From: Gluconacetobacter johannae
GTDB lineage: Bacteria > Pseudomonadota > Alphaproteobacteria > Acetobacterales > Acetobacteraceae
Direction of reading: 5' to 3'
Assembly (NCBI RefSeq): GCF_014174305.1
Contig: NZ_JABEQH010000001.1
Span: forward strand, 124,001 to 188,000
Length of the DNA: 64,000 bases
Shown here: positions 9,581 to 18,440 of the stretch, piece after piece
Numbering within the stretch: the first letter of the stretch is position 1
Layout: each line of letters starts with the position of its first letter
Program-made: the position numbers and the translations under genes
The notes under the pieces: generated by a model
Databases searched by the model: none
What the model was told of the DNA's origin: nothing
Seen by the model: the letters and a program-made list of their open reading frames with translations, nothing else

Positions 9581-10912
9581 ATGAAACTCCGTTTTGCGCC
9601 CAGCCCGACGGGCCTGATCCATGTTGGCAATGCCCGGCAGGCCATTGCCAACGCCCTGTTCGCCCGCCGCCACGGCGGGACCTTCCTGCTGCGTATCGAC
9701 GATACCGACCGCGACCGCTCGCGCGAGGAGTATGTCGAGGCCCTGCGTACCGACCTGGCGTGGCTGGGACTCGACTGGGACGAATACGTCCGGCAATCCG
9801 ACCGGCTGGACCGCTACGCGCTGGCGATCGAACGGCTGAAGGCCTCGGGCCGGCTGTATCCGTGTTTCGAGAGCGAGCAGGAACTGGCCGCCAAGCGCGA
9901 GGCCCGGATTCGCATGCGTAAGCCCCCGATCTATGACCGGGCGATGCTGCGCATGACGCCGGAACAGCGCGCGCAGGCCGAGGCGAACGGCAAGGTGCCG
10001 TACTGGCGCTTCCGCCTGTCGGACAGCATCGTGGCGTGGAACGACCTGGTGATGGGGCGCTCGCAGGTCAAGCTGACGGCGATCTCGGACCCGGTTCTGG
10101 TGCGGGCCGACGGCACGGTGCTGTACACGCTGGCGTCGGTTGTCGACGATATCGAAACCGGCATCACCCATGTGGTGCGCGGCGAGGACCATGTGACCAA
10201 TACCGGGGTGCAGATCGACATCGCCCAGGCGCTGGGGGCGCGGCCCGACCGCTTCGCGTTCGCGCATCTGCCGCTGTTGCTGGACGAGGGCGGGGGCAAG
10301 CTGTCGAAGCGGTTCGACGGGCTGTCGATCCGCGCCCTGCGCCAGGACGGGATCGAGCCCGAGGCCGTGGTGTCCTACCTGGCGCGGCTGGGCAGCGCGG
10401 ACGACCCGGCGCCGCTGTCGATGGACGAACTGGCCGCCGGCTACGACCTGGGGCGGGTGTCGCGGTCGGCGGCGCGGTTCGACATGCGCCAGCTTCTGGC
10501 GCTGAACCGCAGGATCATGCACCAGACGCCCTTCGAGGCCGTGCGCGCCCGCCTGCCCGAGGGCGCGACCGAGGCCTTCTGGCTGGCCGTCAGGGGCAAT
10601 GTCGACATGGTCTCGGAACTGCGCCACTGGTGGGACGTCGTCGCGGGCACGATCGTGCCCCCGGTTCTGGACGACGAGGGGGAGTATCTGCTGCGGGCCC
10701 TGGCGCTGCTGCCGGACGAGCCGTGGGACGCGCAGACCTGGAAGGGCTGGACGACGGCCCTGCGCGAAGCCACGGGCCGGACCGGCAAGGCGGTCTTCCA
10801 CCCGCTGCGCGTGGCCCTGACCGGCGAGGAAAAGGGGCCGGAGATGCGCGACCTGCTTCCCCTGATGGGCCGTGCGCGCGTGGCCGCGCGCCTGCGGATC
10901 GCCGCGCGATGA
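9581..10912 (+). CDS. gltX: Glutamyl-tRNA synthetase
   Basis: A 443-residue class I aminoacyl-tRNA synthetase that charges tRNA-Glu, and often tRNA-Gln in alphaproteobacteria. The HIGH-type motif is PTGLIHVGNARQ near residue 10, and the KMSKS-type motif is KLSKRFDG around residue 240. RIDDTDRDRS is a second family signature. The usual four-ligand zinc site of E. coli GluRS is not complete (only CFES is seen). Alphaproteobacteria often carry two gltX paralogues with different tRNA specificity, so this may be one of two; that is inference. Its stop overlaps the start of arsC as ATGA. Confidence 0.95.
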   Translation: MKLRFAPSPTGLIHVGNARQAIANALFARRHGGTFLLRIDDTDRDRSREEYVEALRTDLAWLGLDWDEYVRQSDRLDRYALAIERLKASGRLYPCFESEQELAAKREARIRMRKPPIYDRAMLRMTPEQRAQAEANGKVPYWRFRLSDSIVAWNDLVMGRSQVKLTAISDPVLVRADGTVLYTLASVVDDIETGITHVVRGEDHVTNTGVQIDIAQALGARPDRFAFAHLPLLLDEGGGKLSKRFDGLSIRALRQDGIEPEAVVSYLARLGSADDPAPLSMDELAAGYDLGRVSRSAARFDMRQLLALNRRIMHQTPFEAVRARLPEGATEAFWLAVRGNVDMVSELRHWWDVVAGTIVPPVLDDEGEYLLRALALLPDEPWDAQTWKGWTTALREATGRTGKAVFHPLRVALTGEEKGPEMRDLLPLMGRARVAARLRIAAR

Positions 10913-11259
10913 GCGACGTGACGATCTGGCACAATCCGCGCTGCGGCACCTCGCGCAAGGTGCTCGACCTGCTGCGCGCCGAGGGGATCGAGCCTGCGAT
11001 CGTCTTCTATCTCCAGACGCCGCCGGACCGGGCCACGTTGGCCGGCGTGATCGCGCGGGCCGGGCTTTCGGTCCGCGAGGCGATCCGCACCAAGGAGGCC
11101 GCCTATCGCGAACGGGGGCTGGGCGATCCGGCGCTGGACGATGCGGCAGTGCTGGATGCGATGCTGGCCGATCCGGTCCTGATCGAACGGCCGTTCGTGA
11201 CGACCCCGCGCGGGGCACGGCTGTGCCGCCCGGCGGAGCGGGTGCGCGAGATCCTCTGA
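10909..11259 (+). CDS. arsC: ArsC-family (glutaredoxin-linked) arsenate reductase
   Basis: A 116-residue thioredoxin-fold protein of the ArsC/Spx family. The nucleophile is Cys12 in HNPRCGTSRK. All three arginines that bind arsenate in the classical enzyme are at the same numbering: R60, R94 (LIERPF) and R107 (LCRPAE). This supports a true glutathione/glutaredoxin-dependent arsenate reductase rather than a Spx-like regulator or YfgD-type relative. The ATG overlaps the gltX stop (ATGA), so translation is coupled. No arsB, acr3 or arsR is nearby, so it does not form an arsenic operon here. Confidence 0.88.
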   Translation: MSDVTIWHNPRCGTSRKVLDLLRAEGIEPAIVFYLQTPPDRATLAGVIARAGLSVREAIRTKEAAYRERGLGDPALDDAAVLDAMLADPVLIERPFVTTPRGARLCRPAERVREIL

Positions 11260-11335
11260 CGCTCGGGCGGCGCGCCGGCGGGGTTCGTTATTTCGTTGTT
11301 TCCCGATGTGGCGCTGTGCTCATATCGAGCGTGCA

Positions 11336-12589
11336 ATGGGGCGCAAGCGGGCAAAGGCAGTGCGGCAATCCTATCATTTCGTCGTCCTGCCGATCGGCAC
11401 GCTGGGCGACTTTCTTCCGGCCGCCGGACTGGCCCGGGAACTGGCGGCGCGAGGACACGATGTCGACCTGATGGCCCAGGCGGCCTTCGCGTCGCATGCG
11501 CCGGGTGGGGGCGTCCGCTTCCGGACGTTCGGCCGGCAGGACGAGTACGAACGCGATATCGCCAATGTGCGCGTCCTGGACCGGCAACAGCCGGTTCTTT
11601 ACGAATCCCTGATCGCGCCGACCATCCTGCCGCATCGCCAGGCGGTCGAAACCGCCGTCCGGACGGGAATGAAGCCGGTCGTCGTGCTGTCGGCGGTGCA
11701 TGCGGTGGGCGCGCTATGGGCCGCCCGGTGCCTGGGCGCGCAGGCGATCGGCATGGTGACCACGCCGCCCTACATGGTCGGATACCAGACCCCCAACCCC
11801 GTGGCGGATTCGGTCATGCGCGCGGCGTTCCGCGGCTGCGGCCTGCCGGATCTGCCGCCGCCCGTCCATGACGGCGCGCGGCTGTTCTGGGGCGATTTCA
11901 TCATGACCTACGACGCCTTCCTGGAATTGTTTCCCGCATGGCTGGAAACCGTTCCGATGCGGCGTGACGCGCGGCATATCCAGGGCACGTTTCCTGGTGG
12001 CAGCAGCGATACCGCCGTTCCGGAAATCGAGGCGTTCGCGCTGGATGGGCCGGCGCCATGGATCTTCTTCCCCGGGTCGTCGGGCATGCTCAATGTCGTC
12101 TGCCGCGATTTTCGCAGCGTGGTTGCCGAATACGCGCGCCTTTCGGGCCGGCGCTGCATCCTGATCGACCGGACGCTGGACGTGCCGTTCCAGTCGATGG
12201 CGGACAATCTGGTGGCCACCCCCTGCACGGACATGAACCGCCTGCTGCCGCTGGCGCGCGGCGTCCTGCACCATGGCGGGATCGGCATCATGTCGCAGTC
12301 CCTGGCCGCCGGCCTGCCGCAGGTCGTCGTGCCCGTGGGGTTCGACCAGCCGGCGAATGCCCAGTGGCTGGAGGACAGGGGCGTGGCCGTCACGACCATG
12401 CCGGCGGCGCTGTCCGCGTCGCATCTGCTCGACCTGGTGGCCGAAGCCGAAGCCCTGGCGCCAGGACCGGCGCGCGACCTGGCCCGGCGCCTGAAGCGCG
12501 AGGGCGGAACGGGCGGCCTGGCCGAGATGCTGCTGGACCGCCTGGACGGGCATGTGCCCGCGTCCGGACTGGTACGGAGCGTGGCGTGA
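11336..12589 (+). CDS. GT1-type (UGT/MGT-like) glycosyltransferase
   Basis: A 417-residue GT-B-fold glycosyltransferase resembling RhlB/macrolide-type family 1 enzymes. The N-terminal acceptor domain starts VVLPIGTLGDFLPAAGLARELAARG. The C-terminal nucleotide-sugar motif is HHGGIGIMSQSLAAGLP, followed by VGFDQPANAQWLEDRG, typical for NDP-sugar binding. The family transfers sugars to small lipophilic acceptors; sugar and acceptor cannot be told here. An in-frame ATG at 11306 is an alternative start, and neither start has a clear ribosome binding site. Its stop overlaps the GTG of the next gene (GTGA), so the condensation-type acyltransferase is translationally coupled. The pair looks like a two-gene unit for an acylated glycoside. 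Confidence 0.82.
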   Translation: MGRKRAKAVRQSYHFVVLPIGTLGDFLPAAGLARELAARGHDVDLMAQAAFASHAPGGGVRFRTFGRQDEYERDIANVRVLDRQQPVLYESLIAPTILPHRQAVETAVRTGMKPVVVLSAVHAVGALWAARCLGAQAIGMVTTPPYMVGYQTPNPVADSVMRAAFRGCGLPDLPPPVHDGARLFWGDFIMTYDAFLELFPAWLETVPMRRDARHIQGTFPGGSSDTAVPEIEAFALDGPAPWIFFPGSSGMLNVVCRDFRSVVAEYARLSGRRCILIDRTLDVPFQSMADNLVATPCTDMNRLLPLARGVLHHGGIGIMSQSLAAGLPQVVVPVGFDQPANAQWLEDRGVAVTTMPAALSASHLLDLVAEAEALAPGPARDLARRLKREGGTGGLAEMLLDRLDGHVPASGLVRSVA

Positions 12590-13884
12590 CCGGGGCGGGT
12601 GCGCTTGTTCCGTCCCATGCCGGACAATTGCCGCTGACCATGCGGGACCGGGCCCTGCTGCCGCGATTCTATACCCGCTTCGGCCCCTCGGGATCGACGT
12701 CGCACACCAACCTGGTCTACGGCACCGTGATCCGGGGCGAGGTCGATGTGGACGCCCTGCGGTCCGCCGTCGGCCGGGTGGTCGAGGCCAACCCCGAATT
12801 GCGGGCCTTCTATTCCGGCCCGGACCAGGACCCGGCGAAATATTGCGCGTCGCCCGACGTGCCCTTCCATTTCGAGGATTGTCGCGCCGACGGAGCCGCG
12901 TTCAAGGCGGCGGTGCGCGCGGCGATCGCCTATCCGTTCAGCCTGACGGACTACCCGCTGATCCGCGTGACGCTGGTGCGCCGCGCGCCCGCGCGCTTCG
13001 TCTTCATCCTGTGCGCGCATCACCTGGCGGTCGATGGATGGTCGATCGTGATGTTCCTGCGGGCGATTTCCCGGCTGTACAAGTCGGACGGTCCGGCATC
13101 GCGGCCCGCTGTCAACGTGCCGGACTATCTGCGGGACCGTCAGGCCTACCTGGACTCCGACGCCGCCGCCGCCGATACCGCCCGGGCGCTGGCCTGGCTG
13201 ACCCCGGCGATCCCGGCCCTGCGTCCGACGCAGCCGACGCTGTTTCCGTCGCCCGAGGAAGTCCATCGCCTGGTCCGCCTGGACCGGCAGGCGGTCCGGC
13301 AGGCCTGCCAGGTGCTGGGCCTGAGCGTGACCGAGGTGCATCGCGTCCTGTTCGTGCTGGTCCAGCATGCGCTGACCGGACTGGACGAACTGGGCTTCAG
13401 CGAGTCGCATCCCAACCGGCCGCCAGAAGGGCTGGGCCTGTATGGCTTCCTGTCCGACGACCATCTGGTCCGCGTGACCATCCGGCCCGGCGACACCGTG
13501 CGGGATCTGGTCAATGCCGTGAACCGGGGGCTGGATCATGCCCGGGAGTACGAGGGTCTGCCGGCGGCGACCTTGCTGCGGCGGCTGTATGACGGGCCGC
13601 CGCTGCCGCGATTCCATTTCAACCCGTTCGGGGTCGGCGCGAACGCGCTGCGCCTGGGCGGCCTGTCCATCCGCCATTTCAAGACGATGAAAGCCTTCGC
13701 GCTGACGGACCTGACCTTCGTGTCCCTGAACGCGGATTTCGCCTTCATCGCCATGGCGCGGCCCGAGGTCGACGGCTTCGACATCGACGCGGTGGCCGCC
13801 TGTGTACGGCGGGCGCTGGCGCTGTTGGCCGATCCCACGCGCCCGCTGTCCCACGGGTGGCTACGTTCAGGCTGGGCGGCCTGA
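12586..13884 (+). CDS. Stand-alone condensation-domain acyltransferase (PapA/NRPS C-domain-like)
   Basis: A 432-residue protein of the condensation/chloramphenicol-acetyltransferase-like fold. The catalytic HHLAVDG motif (HHxxxDG) is at residues 145-151. The N-terminal half has the expected substrate-domain features (VYGTVIRGEVDVDALR, EANPELRAFY). Length equals a single condensation domain, and no adenylation or carrier domain is attached or nearby. Relatives include polyketide-associated PapA acyltransferases and stand-alone C domains that esterify alcohols or amines with acyl-CoA or carrier-bound acyl groups. The GTG start at 12586 overlaps the glycosyltransferase stop (GTGA). Acylation of the glycosyltransferase's product is the natural inference. 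The gene ends 8 bp from the convergent trmJ. Confidence 0.82.
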   Translation: MTGAGALVPSHAGQLPLTMRDRALLPRFYTRFGPSGSTSHTNLVYGTVIRGEVDVDALRSAVGRVVEANPELRAFYSGPDQDPAKYCASPDVPFHFEDCRADGAAFKAAVRAAIAYPFSLTDYPLIRVTLVRRAPARFVFILCAHHLAVDGWSIVMFLRAISRLYKSDGPASRPAVNVPDYLRDRQAYLDSDAAAADTARALAWLTPAIPALRPTQPTLFPSPEEVHRLVRLDRQAVRQACQVLGLSVTEVHRVLFVLVQHALTGLDELGFSESHPNRPPEGLGLYGFLSDDHLVRVTIRPGDTVRDLVNAVNRGLDHAREYEGLPAATLLRRLYDGPPLPRFHFNPFGVGANALRLGGLSIRHFKTMKAFALTDLTFVSLNADFAFIAMARPEVDGFDIDAVAACVRRALALLADPTRPLSHGWLRSGWAA

Positions 13885-13891
13885 CCGCGCT

Positions 13892-14674
13892 TTATCCCTT
13901 CGACTGGCGGGATCTGCGTCCGCGCGCCAGTTCGGTGACTACGCCGTGCAGGGTACGCAGTTCCTGCTCGGTCACCTCGCCACGGGTGAAGAAGTGGCGC
14001 AGGTTGCGGACCATGCCGGCGCGTTTCTGTTCATTACGCAGGAAACCGCACTCATCCAGATCGTCGATCAGATGGCGCATGAAATTGTCCAGCTCGCCCT
14101 TGGTGGCCACATGGGTTTCGTTGGTCATCAGCGTGCGGGGCGGGGTGGCGTCGGCGGCCATCCACCATTCATAGGCCATAATCATGACCGCCTGCGCCAG
14201 GTTCAGCGACATGAAGGCGGGATTGAGCGGATAGCGGATCAACGCGTCCGCCCGCGCCATGTCCTCATTGTCCAGGCCGGCCCGCTCGGGGCCGAACAGC
14301 AGGCCGGTCCGCAATCCACGCAGGCTGGCCTGCCGCAGTTCGGCGGCGCCGCCCCGTGCGGTCAGCACGGTCTTGACGATGTGGCGGGGACGCGGGCAGG
14401 TGGCAAGGACATGGTGCAGGTCGGCGATGGCGTCATCCACGCTGTCGTGCACCGTGGCGGCCTCGAGGATGCGGTCGGCGCCCGATGCCGAACGCCAGGC
14501 CCGCTCCTGCGGCCATCCGTCGCGCGGAGCCACCAGGCGCAGGTGGAACAGGCCGCCATTGGCCATCGCGCGCGCCGTGGTGCCGATATTCTCGGCCATC
14601 TGCGGGCGGACCAGGATGACGACCGGGCTGTTGCCGATGGGCGCGATGTCGGCGCCGCCGTCACGGCCGGTCAT
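13892..14674 (-). CDS. trmJ: TrmJ-type tRNA/rRNA 2'-O-methyltransferase (SpoU/TrmH superfamily)
   Basis: A 260-residue SPOUT methyltransferase. The SAM-binding knot motifs are seen: VRPQMAENIGTTARAMAN near the N terminus, FGPERAGLDNEDMARAD in the middle, then NLAQAVMIMAYEW. This order fits TrmJ (2'-O-methylation of tRNA position 32) or a close LasT-like relative. The last 90 residues form a helical C-terminal extension (DFMRHLIDDLDECGF-type), also seen in TrmJ. The start at 14674 overlaps the cysS stop as ATGA, so the two are translationally coupled. Target position is inferred from the family. Confidence 0.88.
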   Translation of the reverse strand: MTGRDGGADIAPIGNSPVVILVRPQMAENIGTTARAMANGGLFHLRLVAPRDGWPQERAWRSASGADRILEAATVHDSVDDAIADLHHVLATCPRPRHIVKTVLTARGGAAELRQASLRGLRTGLLFGPERAGLDNEDMARADALIRYPLNPAFMSLNLAQAVMIMAYEWWMAADATPPRTLMTNETHVATKGELDNFMRHLIDDLDECGFLRNEQKRAGMVRNLRHFFTRGEVTEQELRTLHGVVTELARGRRSRQSKG

Positions 14675-16032
14675 GCGCGCCTCCAGCTTGTGCCCGTCGG
14701 GCCGTCTTCCAGTATGATGCCCCGGTCCGCCAGTTCGGCGCGGATGGCGTCCGCGCGGGCGAAGTCGCGGGCCTTGCGGGCCGCCAGCCGGTCGGCGATC
14801 AGCGCGTCGATGGCGGCGGCATCGACGTCCGCGCCGGCGCGGAACCATGCGTCCGGTGTCTGCTGCAGCAGGCCGATCATCCGGCCCGCCGCGCGCAGTC
14901 CGGTGGCGGCCTCGGCGTCACCGGCCAGCGCGCGGTCGGCCAGCGCATGCATTTCGGCCAGCGCGCGGGGGGTGTTCAAATCGTCGCACAGGGCCGCCAG
15001 GACGGGTTCCGGCACCGCGCCTTCGGCATCGGCCGGGGCGTCGCCCAGCGCGCGATAGAACCGGTCCAGCGTCTGTTTCGCCTCCGTCAGCCCGGCCCGT
15101 GTGAAATTCAGGACCGAGCGGTACTGGGCGTGCAGCAGCAGCAGGCGCAGCGCCTCGGCCGGCGTGTCGCGCAGCACGTCGCGGACGGTCAGGAAATTGC
15201 CCAGCGACTTGGACATCTTTTCCCCGTCCACCAGCAGCATGGCGTTATGCACCCAGTGGTTGGCGAAGCGTCCGTTTGGAAAGCAGCATCGGCTCTGCGC
15301 CAGTTCGTTCTCGTGATGCGGGAACAGCAGGTCGGACCCGCCGCCGTGGATGTCGAAACTCTCGCCCAGATAGCGGTGCGACATCGCCGAGCATTCGATA
15401 TGCCAGCCGGGGCGGCCGCGTCCCCACGGGCTTTCCCAGCCGGGCAGGCCGGGTTCCGAGGGCTTCCACAGCACGAAATCACCGGCATCGCGCTTGTAGG
15501 GGGCGACTTCGACGCGGGCGCCGGCCAGCAGGTCGTCCGGGCTGCGGCCCGACAGCGCGCCGTAGGCGGCGAAGCTTGCGACCGCGAACAGCACATGGCC
15601 CTGGGCCTCGTAGGCGTGGCCGCCGGCGATCAGGCGCGCGATCATGTCCAGCATTTCGCCGATATGGTGCGTGGCGCGAGGCTCGACATCGGGGGGCAAT
15701 ATCCCGACGGCGGCCAGGTCTTCGTGAAAATCGCGGATGGTGCGCGCGGTCAGGGCGTCGATCGGCTCGCCGTTCTCGCGGGCGCGGGCGTTGATCTTGT
15801 CATCGACGTCGGTGATGTTACGCACGTAGGTCACGCGCGGATACAGGTGGCGCAGCACCCGCACCAGGACGTCGGCCGTCACCATGGCCCGCAAATTGCC
15901 GATATGCGCCAGGTCGTAGACCGTCGGCCCGCAGAAATACACCCGCACATTCCCCGGATCGAGGGGGACGAACGGAACGATCTTGCGGCTTCTGCTGTCA
16001 TGCAGGCTCAGGTGCGGCATCGTATCGGACAT
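14671..16032 (-). CDS. cysS: Cysteinyl-tRNA synthetase
   Basis: A 453-residue class I synthetase that charges tRNA-Cys. The HIGH motif is in GPTVYDLAHIGNLRA, with the zinc-binding Cys in VYFCGPT. The KMSKS motif appears exactly (GEKMSKSLGNF). The domain order and length match CysS. The ATG at 16032 (MSDTMPHL) is preferred over an upstream in-frame ATG at 16149, which would add 39 low-complexity residues. It is first in a two-gene minus-strand unit with trmJ and is divergent from the MATE exporter gene. Confidence 0.97.
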   Translation of the reverse strand: MSDTMPHLSLHDSRSRKIVPFVPLDPGNVRVYFCGPTVYDLAHIGNLRAMVTADVLVRVLRHLYPRVTYVRNITDVDDKINARARENGEPIDALTARTIRDFHEDLAAVGILPPDVEPRATHHIGEMLDMIARLIAGGHAYEAQGHVLFAVASFAAYGALSGRSPDDLLAGARVEVAPYKRDAGDFVLWKPSEPGLPGWESPWGRGRPGWHIECSAMSHRYLGESFDIHGGGSDLLFPHHENELAQSRCCFPNGRFANHWVHNAMLLVDGEKMSKSLGNFLTVRDVLRDTPAEALRLLLLHAQYRSVLNFTRAGLTEAKQTLDRFYRALGDAPADAEGAVPEPVLAALCDDLNTPRALAEMHALADRALAGDAEAATGLRAAGRMIGLLQQTPDAWFRAGADVDAAAIDALIADRLAARKARDFARADAIRAELADRGIILEDGPTGTSWRRA

Positions 16033-16178
16033 GATGGCGCCTAGATGCGACACCGGCGGGGCGGACGCAACACCCTTGTTCGCGCGGGGCGGCGCGACGC
16101 GCGGAATGGGGGCCTTTCCGGCCCATGCGCGGACCCCTCGTCTGGTCATCCGGTGCCCGATCTGCTTTGGATGCCCGC

Positions 16179-17576
16179 ATGCTTGTTCCGCTCTCCCCCC
16201 CGTCCGAAATCCGCCTGCTGCTGCGTATCGCCGGGCCGGTCGCCCTGGCGCAGATCGCCCAGATGGTCATGGGGGTGACCGACAGCGTTCTGCTGGGGGG
16301 CCTGGGCGCCGACGCGCTGGCGGTCGGCGGCCTGTCCACCACCTTGTTCTTCACCGTCCTCGCCGTGCTCCAGGCGATGCTGGGCGCGGGCGGCGTGCTG
16401 ATCGCCCAGGCGGTCGGGCGGGGCGACATGGAGGATATCGCGCCCATCCATACGATGCTGCTGGTGCTGGCGCTTCTGCTGTGTGTGCCTTGCCTGTTCA
16501 TCCTGGTCCAGGCCGGGCCGTTGCTGCGCCTGATGCACGAACCGGGCTCGGTCGTCGGGCCGGTCACGGCGTTCGTGCACATCCTGATGTGGGGGGTGCC
16601 CCCGGCGCTGCTGGGGACCGGTGTCGTCAATGTCGTGCTGCCGGCGATCGACGCGCAGGGCATCCTGCTGCGGGTCATGCCGGTCGTCGCCCTGGCGAAC
16701 GGCCTGCTGAACGCCGCGCTGATCCATGGCCTGTGGGGGCTGCCGCGCCTGGGGCTGACAGGTTCGGCGCTGGCGACGGTCCTGACGATGTGGGGGGCGG
16801 CGCTGGTGCTGCTGGGCATCGTGCATGGGCGGCCGCATCTGCGCGGCATGCTGTGGCCATGGCGCCTCCGGCCGGGGACGATGCGGCTTCTGCTGCGTCT
16901 CGGCCTGCCGATGATGGCGGCGGCGGGGGCCGAAATGATGCTGTTCGAGATCACGAGCCTGCAGGCCGCCCTGTTCGGCACCCATGCCCTGGCGGCCCAT
17001 CAGGTCATACTGAGCGTGACGTCCATGACCTACATGGCGACCATGGCGCTGGGGCAGGCGGCCAATGTCCGCGTCGCCTTCTGGACCGGCGCGGGCCAGT
17101 CGGCGCCGGCGCGGCATGCGGCGCGGGTGGCGGTCGGGACCGGCATGCTGGTGATGGGCACGGTGGGCTGCCTGATCTACCTGTTTCGTGCCCGGATCGT
17201 GGGTTTCTACCTGGACCCGGCCGCCGCCGCCAACCACGAGAGCATCGAAATCGCGATGACCGGCCTGCTGGTGGCGGCGATCCTGCAGGTGGCCGACGGA
17301 ACGCAGGCGGTGCTGGGCGGCGTGCTGCGCGGGCGGGGGGACGCCGTGGTGCCGATGGTGCTGGCGATCGCCGGCTACTGGGGGGTGGGTTTTCCCCTGG
17401 GGTGGTGGCTGGCGTTCCATGGGGCGATGGGCGTCACCGGATTATGGAGCGGCATCGCCGTCGCCCTGGTCGCGGTGTCGCTGATGCTGGGGGGACGGGC
17501 GCTATGGTCGCTGGGCGATCGCTGGACGGGCGTCGGGGGGGCCGTTACGCCCGACGCGCCGGCATCTGGGCCATGA
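16179..17576 (+). CDS. MATE family efflux transporter (DinF/NorM type)
   Basis: A 465-residue polytopic inner-membrane protein with about 12 hydrophobic segments in two similar halves, typical of MATE Na+ or H+ antiporters. Characteristic pieces are the N-terminal RLLLRIAGPVALAQIAQMV, GLGADALAVGGLS, and AAHQVILSVTSMTYM at the start of the second half. MATE proteins export organic cations, drugs or lipid-linked compounds; the substrate is unknown here. The start at 16179 fits the family's short N terminus; an in-frame ATG at 16125 is possible. Its 3' end overlaps the convergent sulfotransferase gene by 32 bp. Proximity to the glycosyltransferase/acyltransferase pair makes a role in exporting that product possible but unproven. 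Confidence 0.9.
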   Translation: MLVPLSPPSEIRLLLRIAGPVALAQIAQMVMGVTDSVLLGGLGADALAVGGLSTTLFFTVLAVLQAMLGAGGVLIAQAVGRGDMEDIAPIHTMLLVLALLLCVPCLFILVQAGPLLRLMHEPGSVVGPVTAFVHILMWGVPPALLGTGVVNVVLPAIDAQGILLRVMPVVALANGLLNAALIHGLWGLPRLGLTGSALATVLTMWGAALVLLGIVHGRPHLRGMLWPWRLRPGTMRLLLRLGLPMMAAAGAEMMLFEITSLQAALFGTHALAAHQVILSVTSMTYMATMALGQAANVRVAFWTGAGQSAPARHAARVAVGTGMLVMGTVGCLIYLFRARIVGFYLDPAAAANHESIEIAMTGLLVAAILQVADGTQAVLGGVLRGRGDAVVPMVLAIAGYWGVGFPLGWWLAFHGAMGVTGLWSGIAVALVAVSLMLGGRALWSLGDRWTGVGGAVTPDAPASGP

Positions 17577-18291
17577 GGTCGTAATCGCACCGGTACAGGG
17601 CGCGGATACGTCGCTCCTGCTCCTGGGTCGGGTTCTGCCGCTGCCGGGGGCCTGCGTTCAGGAAAGGGAAGTGAACGTCCTCCAGGCCCGGTATGATGCG
17701 GGCCACCTGCCCGAGATCGTGCAGCGATATCAGGTGATCGACCGCGACGCGGCCGTTCCGGTCGGTGACGTACCAGGATTGCGGACGAAAGAAATGGTCC
17801 ATCTGGTAAGGGCTTCGTGCCCGTTCGACATGGGTCAGCGCATCGTCCAGCGATTTGAAGCCCATATACAGCGCCCGGAACGGGGCGGCGACCAGCCGGT
17901 GCGCTCCGCCGCCGTATCGGGCGAAGGTGAAGGCCGAGACGAAACGGTCCACCGGGTCGCGCAGGATCGCGAAACTGGGCAGGACGCGGGCCAGATCCGG
18001 CGCCGCGTGCAGGTAGGACCGCATGCTCTCGTGCCGCAATTCGCGCCCGTACAACGCGACCGAGACCGAGGTGCCGGCGTTCTTCGGCACATGGATGAAC
18101 AGGACGCCCCGCCGGCGGATCGTATCCAGCCGCCCCCTGCGTTTGGCGCCCGCCGGCAGGCGGACGCCCAGATCGACGGCGCGTTCGTGCAGGTCGCCGG
18201 CCAGGCGCAGGCCCAGCGGTCGCACCAGCCGTTCGGCCAACCCGTGGGTTGAACGATCGCGCGATATGTAATGTGACTGGACAACATCCAT
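17545..18291 (-). CDS. Sulfotransferase family protein
   Basis: A 248-residue PAPS-dependent sulfotransferase-like protein. The 5'-phosphosulfate-binding loop is FIHVPKNAGTSVS. The 3'-phosphate-binding motif is ILRDPVDRFVSAFTFARYG, with the conserved Arg and Ser. This arrangement fits the carbohydrate/chondroitin-type (Sulfotransfer_2) group rather than cytosolic aryl sulfotransferases. There is no signal peptide or membrane segment. The start at 18291 (MDVVQSHY) has a G-rich ribosome binding site; an upstream in-frame ATG at 18369 is less likely. An unusually AT-rich stretch (about 18383-18400) lies upstream and may hold its promoter. It overlaps the MATE gene tail to tail. The acceptor is unknown. 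Confidence 0.8.
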   Translation of the reverse strand: MDVVQSHYISRDRSTHGLAERLVRPLGLRLAGDLHERAVDLGVRLPAGAKRRGRLDTIRRRGVLFIHVPKNAGTSVSVALYGRELRHESMRSYLHAAPDLARVLPSFAILRDPVDRFVSAFTFARYGGGAHRLVAAPFRALYMGFKSLDDALTHVERARSPYQMDHFFRPQSWYVTDRNGRVAVDHLISLHDLGQVARIIPGLEDVHFPFLNAGPRQRQNPTQEQERRIRALYRCDYDLMAQMPARRA

Positions 18292-18440
18292 GTTCGGGGT
18301 CCCCCGCAGGGCGCCAGCGCGCCGGTACCGGGACACCCTTACGACCGGCGTGCGGGGTGGAACAGCCACCCGGAGACCACCGAAATTCTATATTACCAGA
18401 TGCTTACAGTTCGTTACCCGACCCCGGACGATCCGAGGCC

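Noticed and set aside
10909-11259. An arsenic resistance operon
   Set aside because: The reductase looks genuine, but no arsenite pump (ArsB/Acr3) or ArsR is in the window, and it is coupled to gltX.
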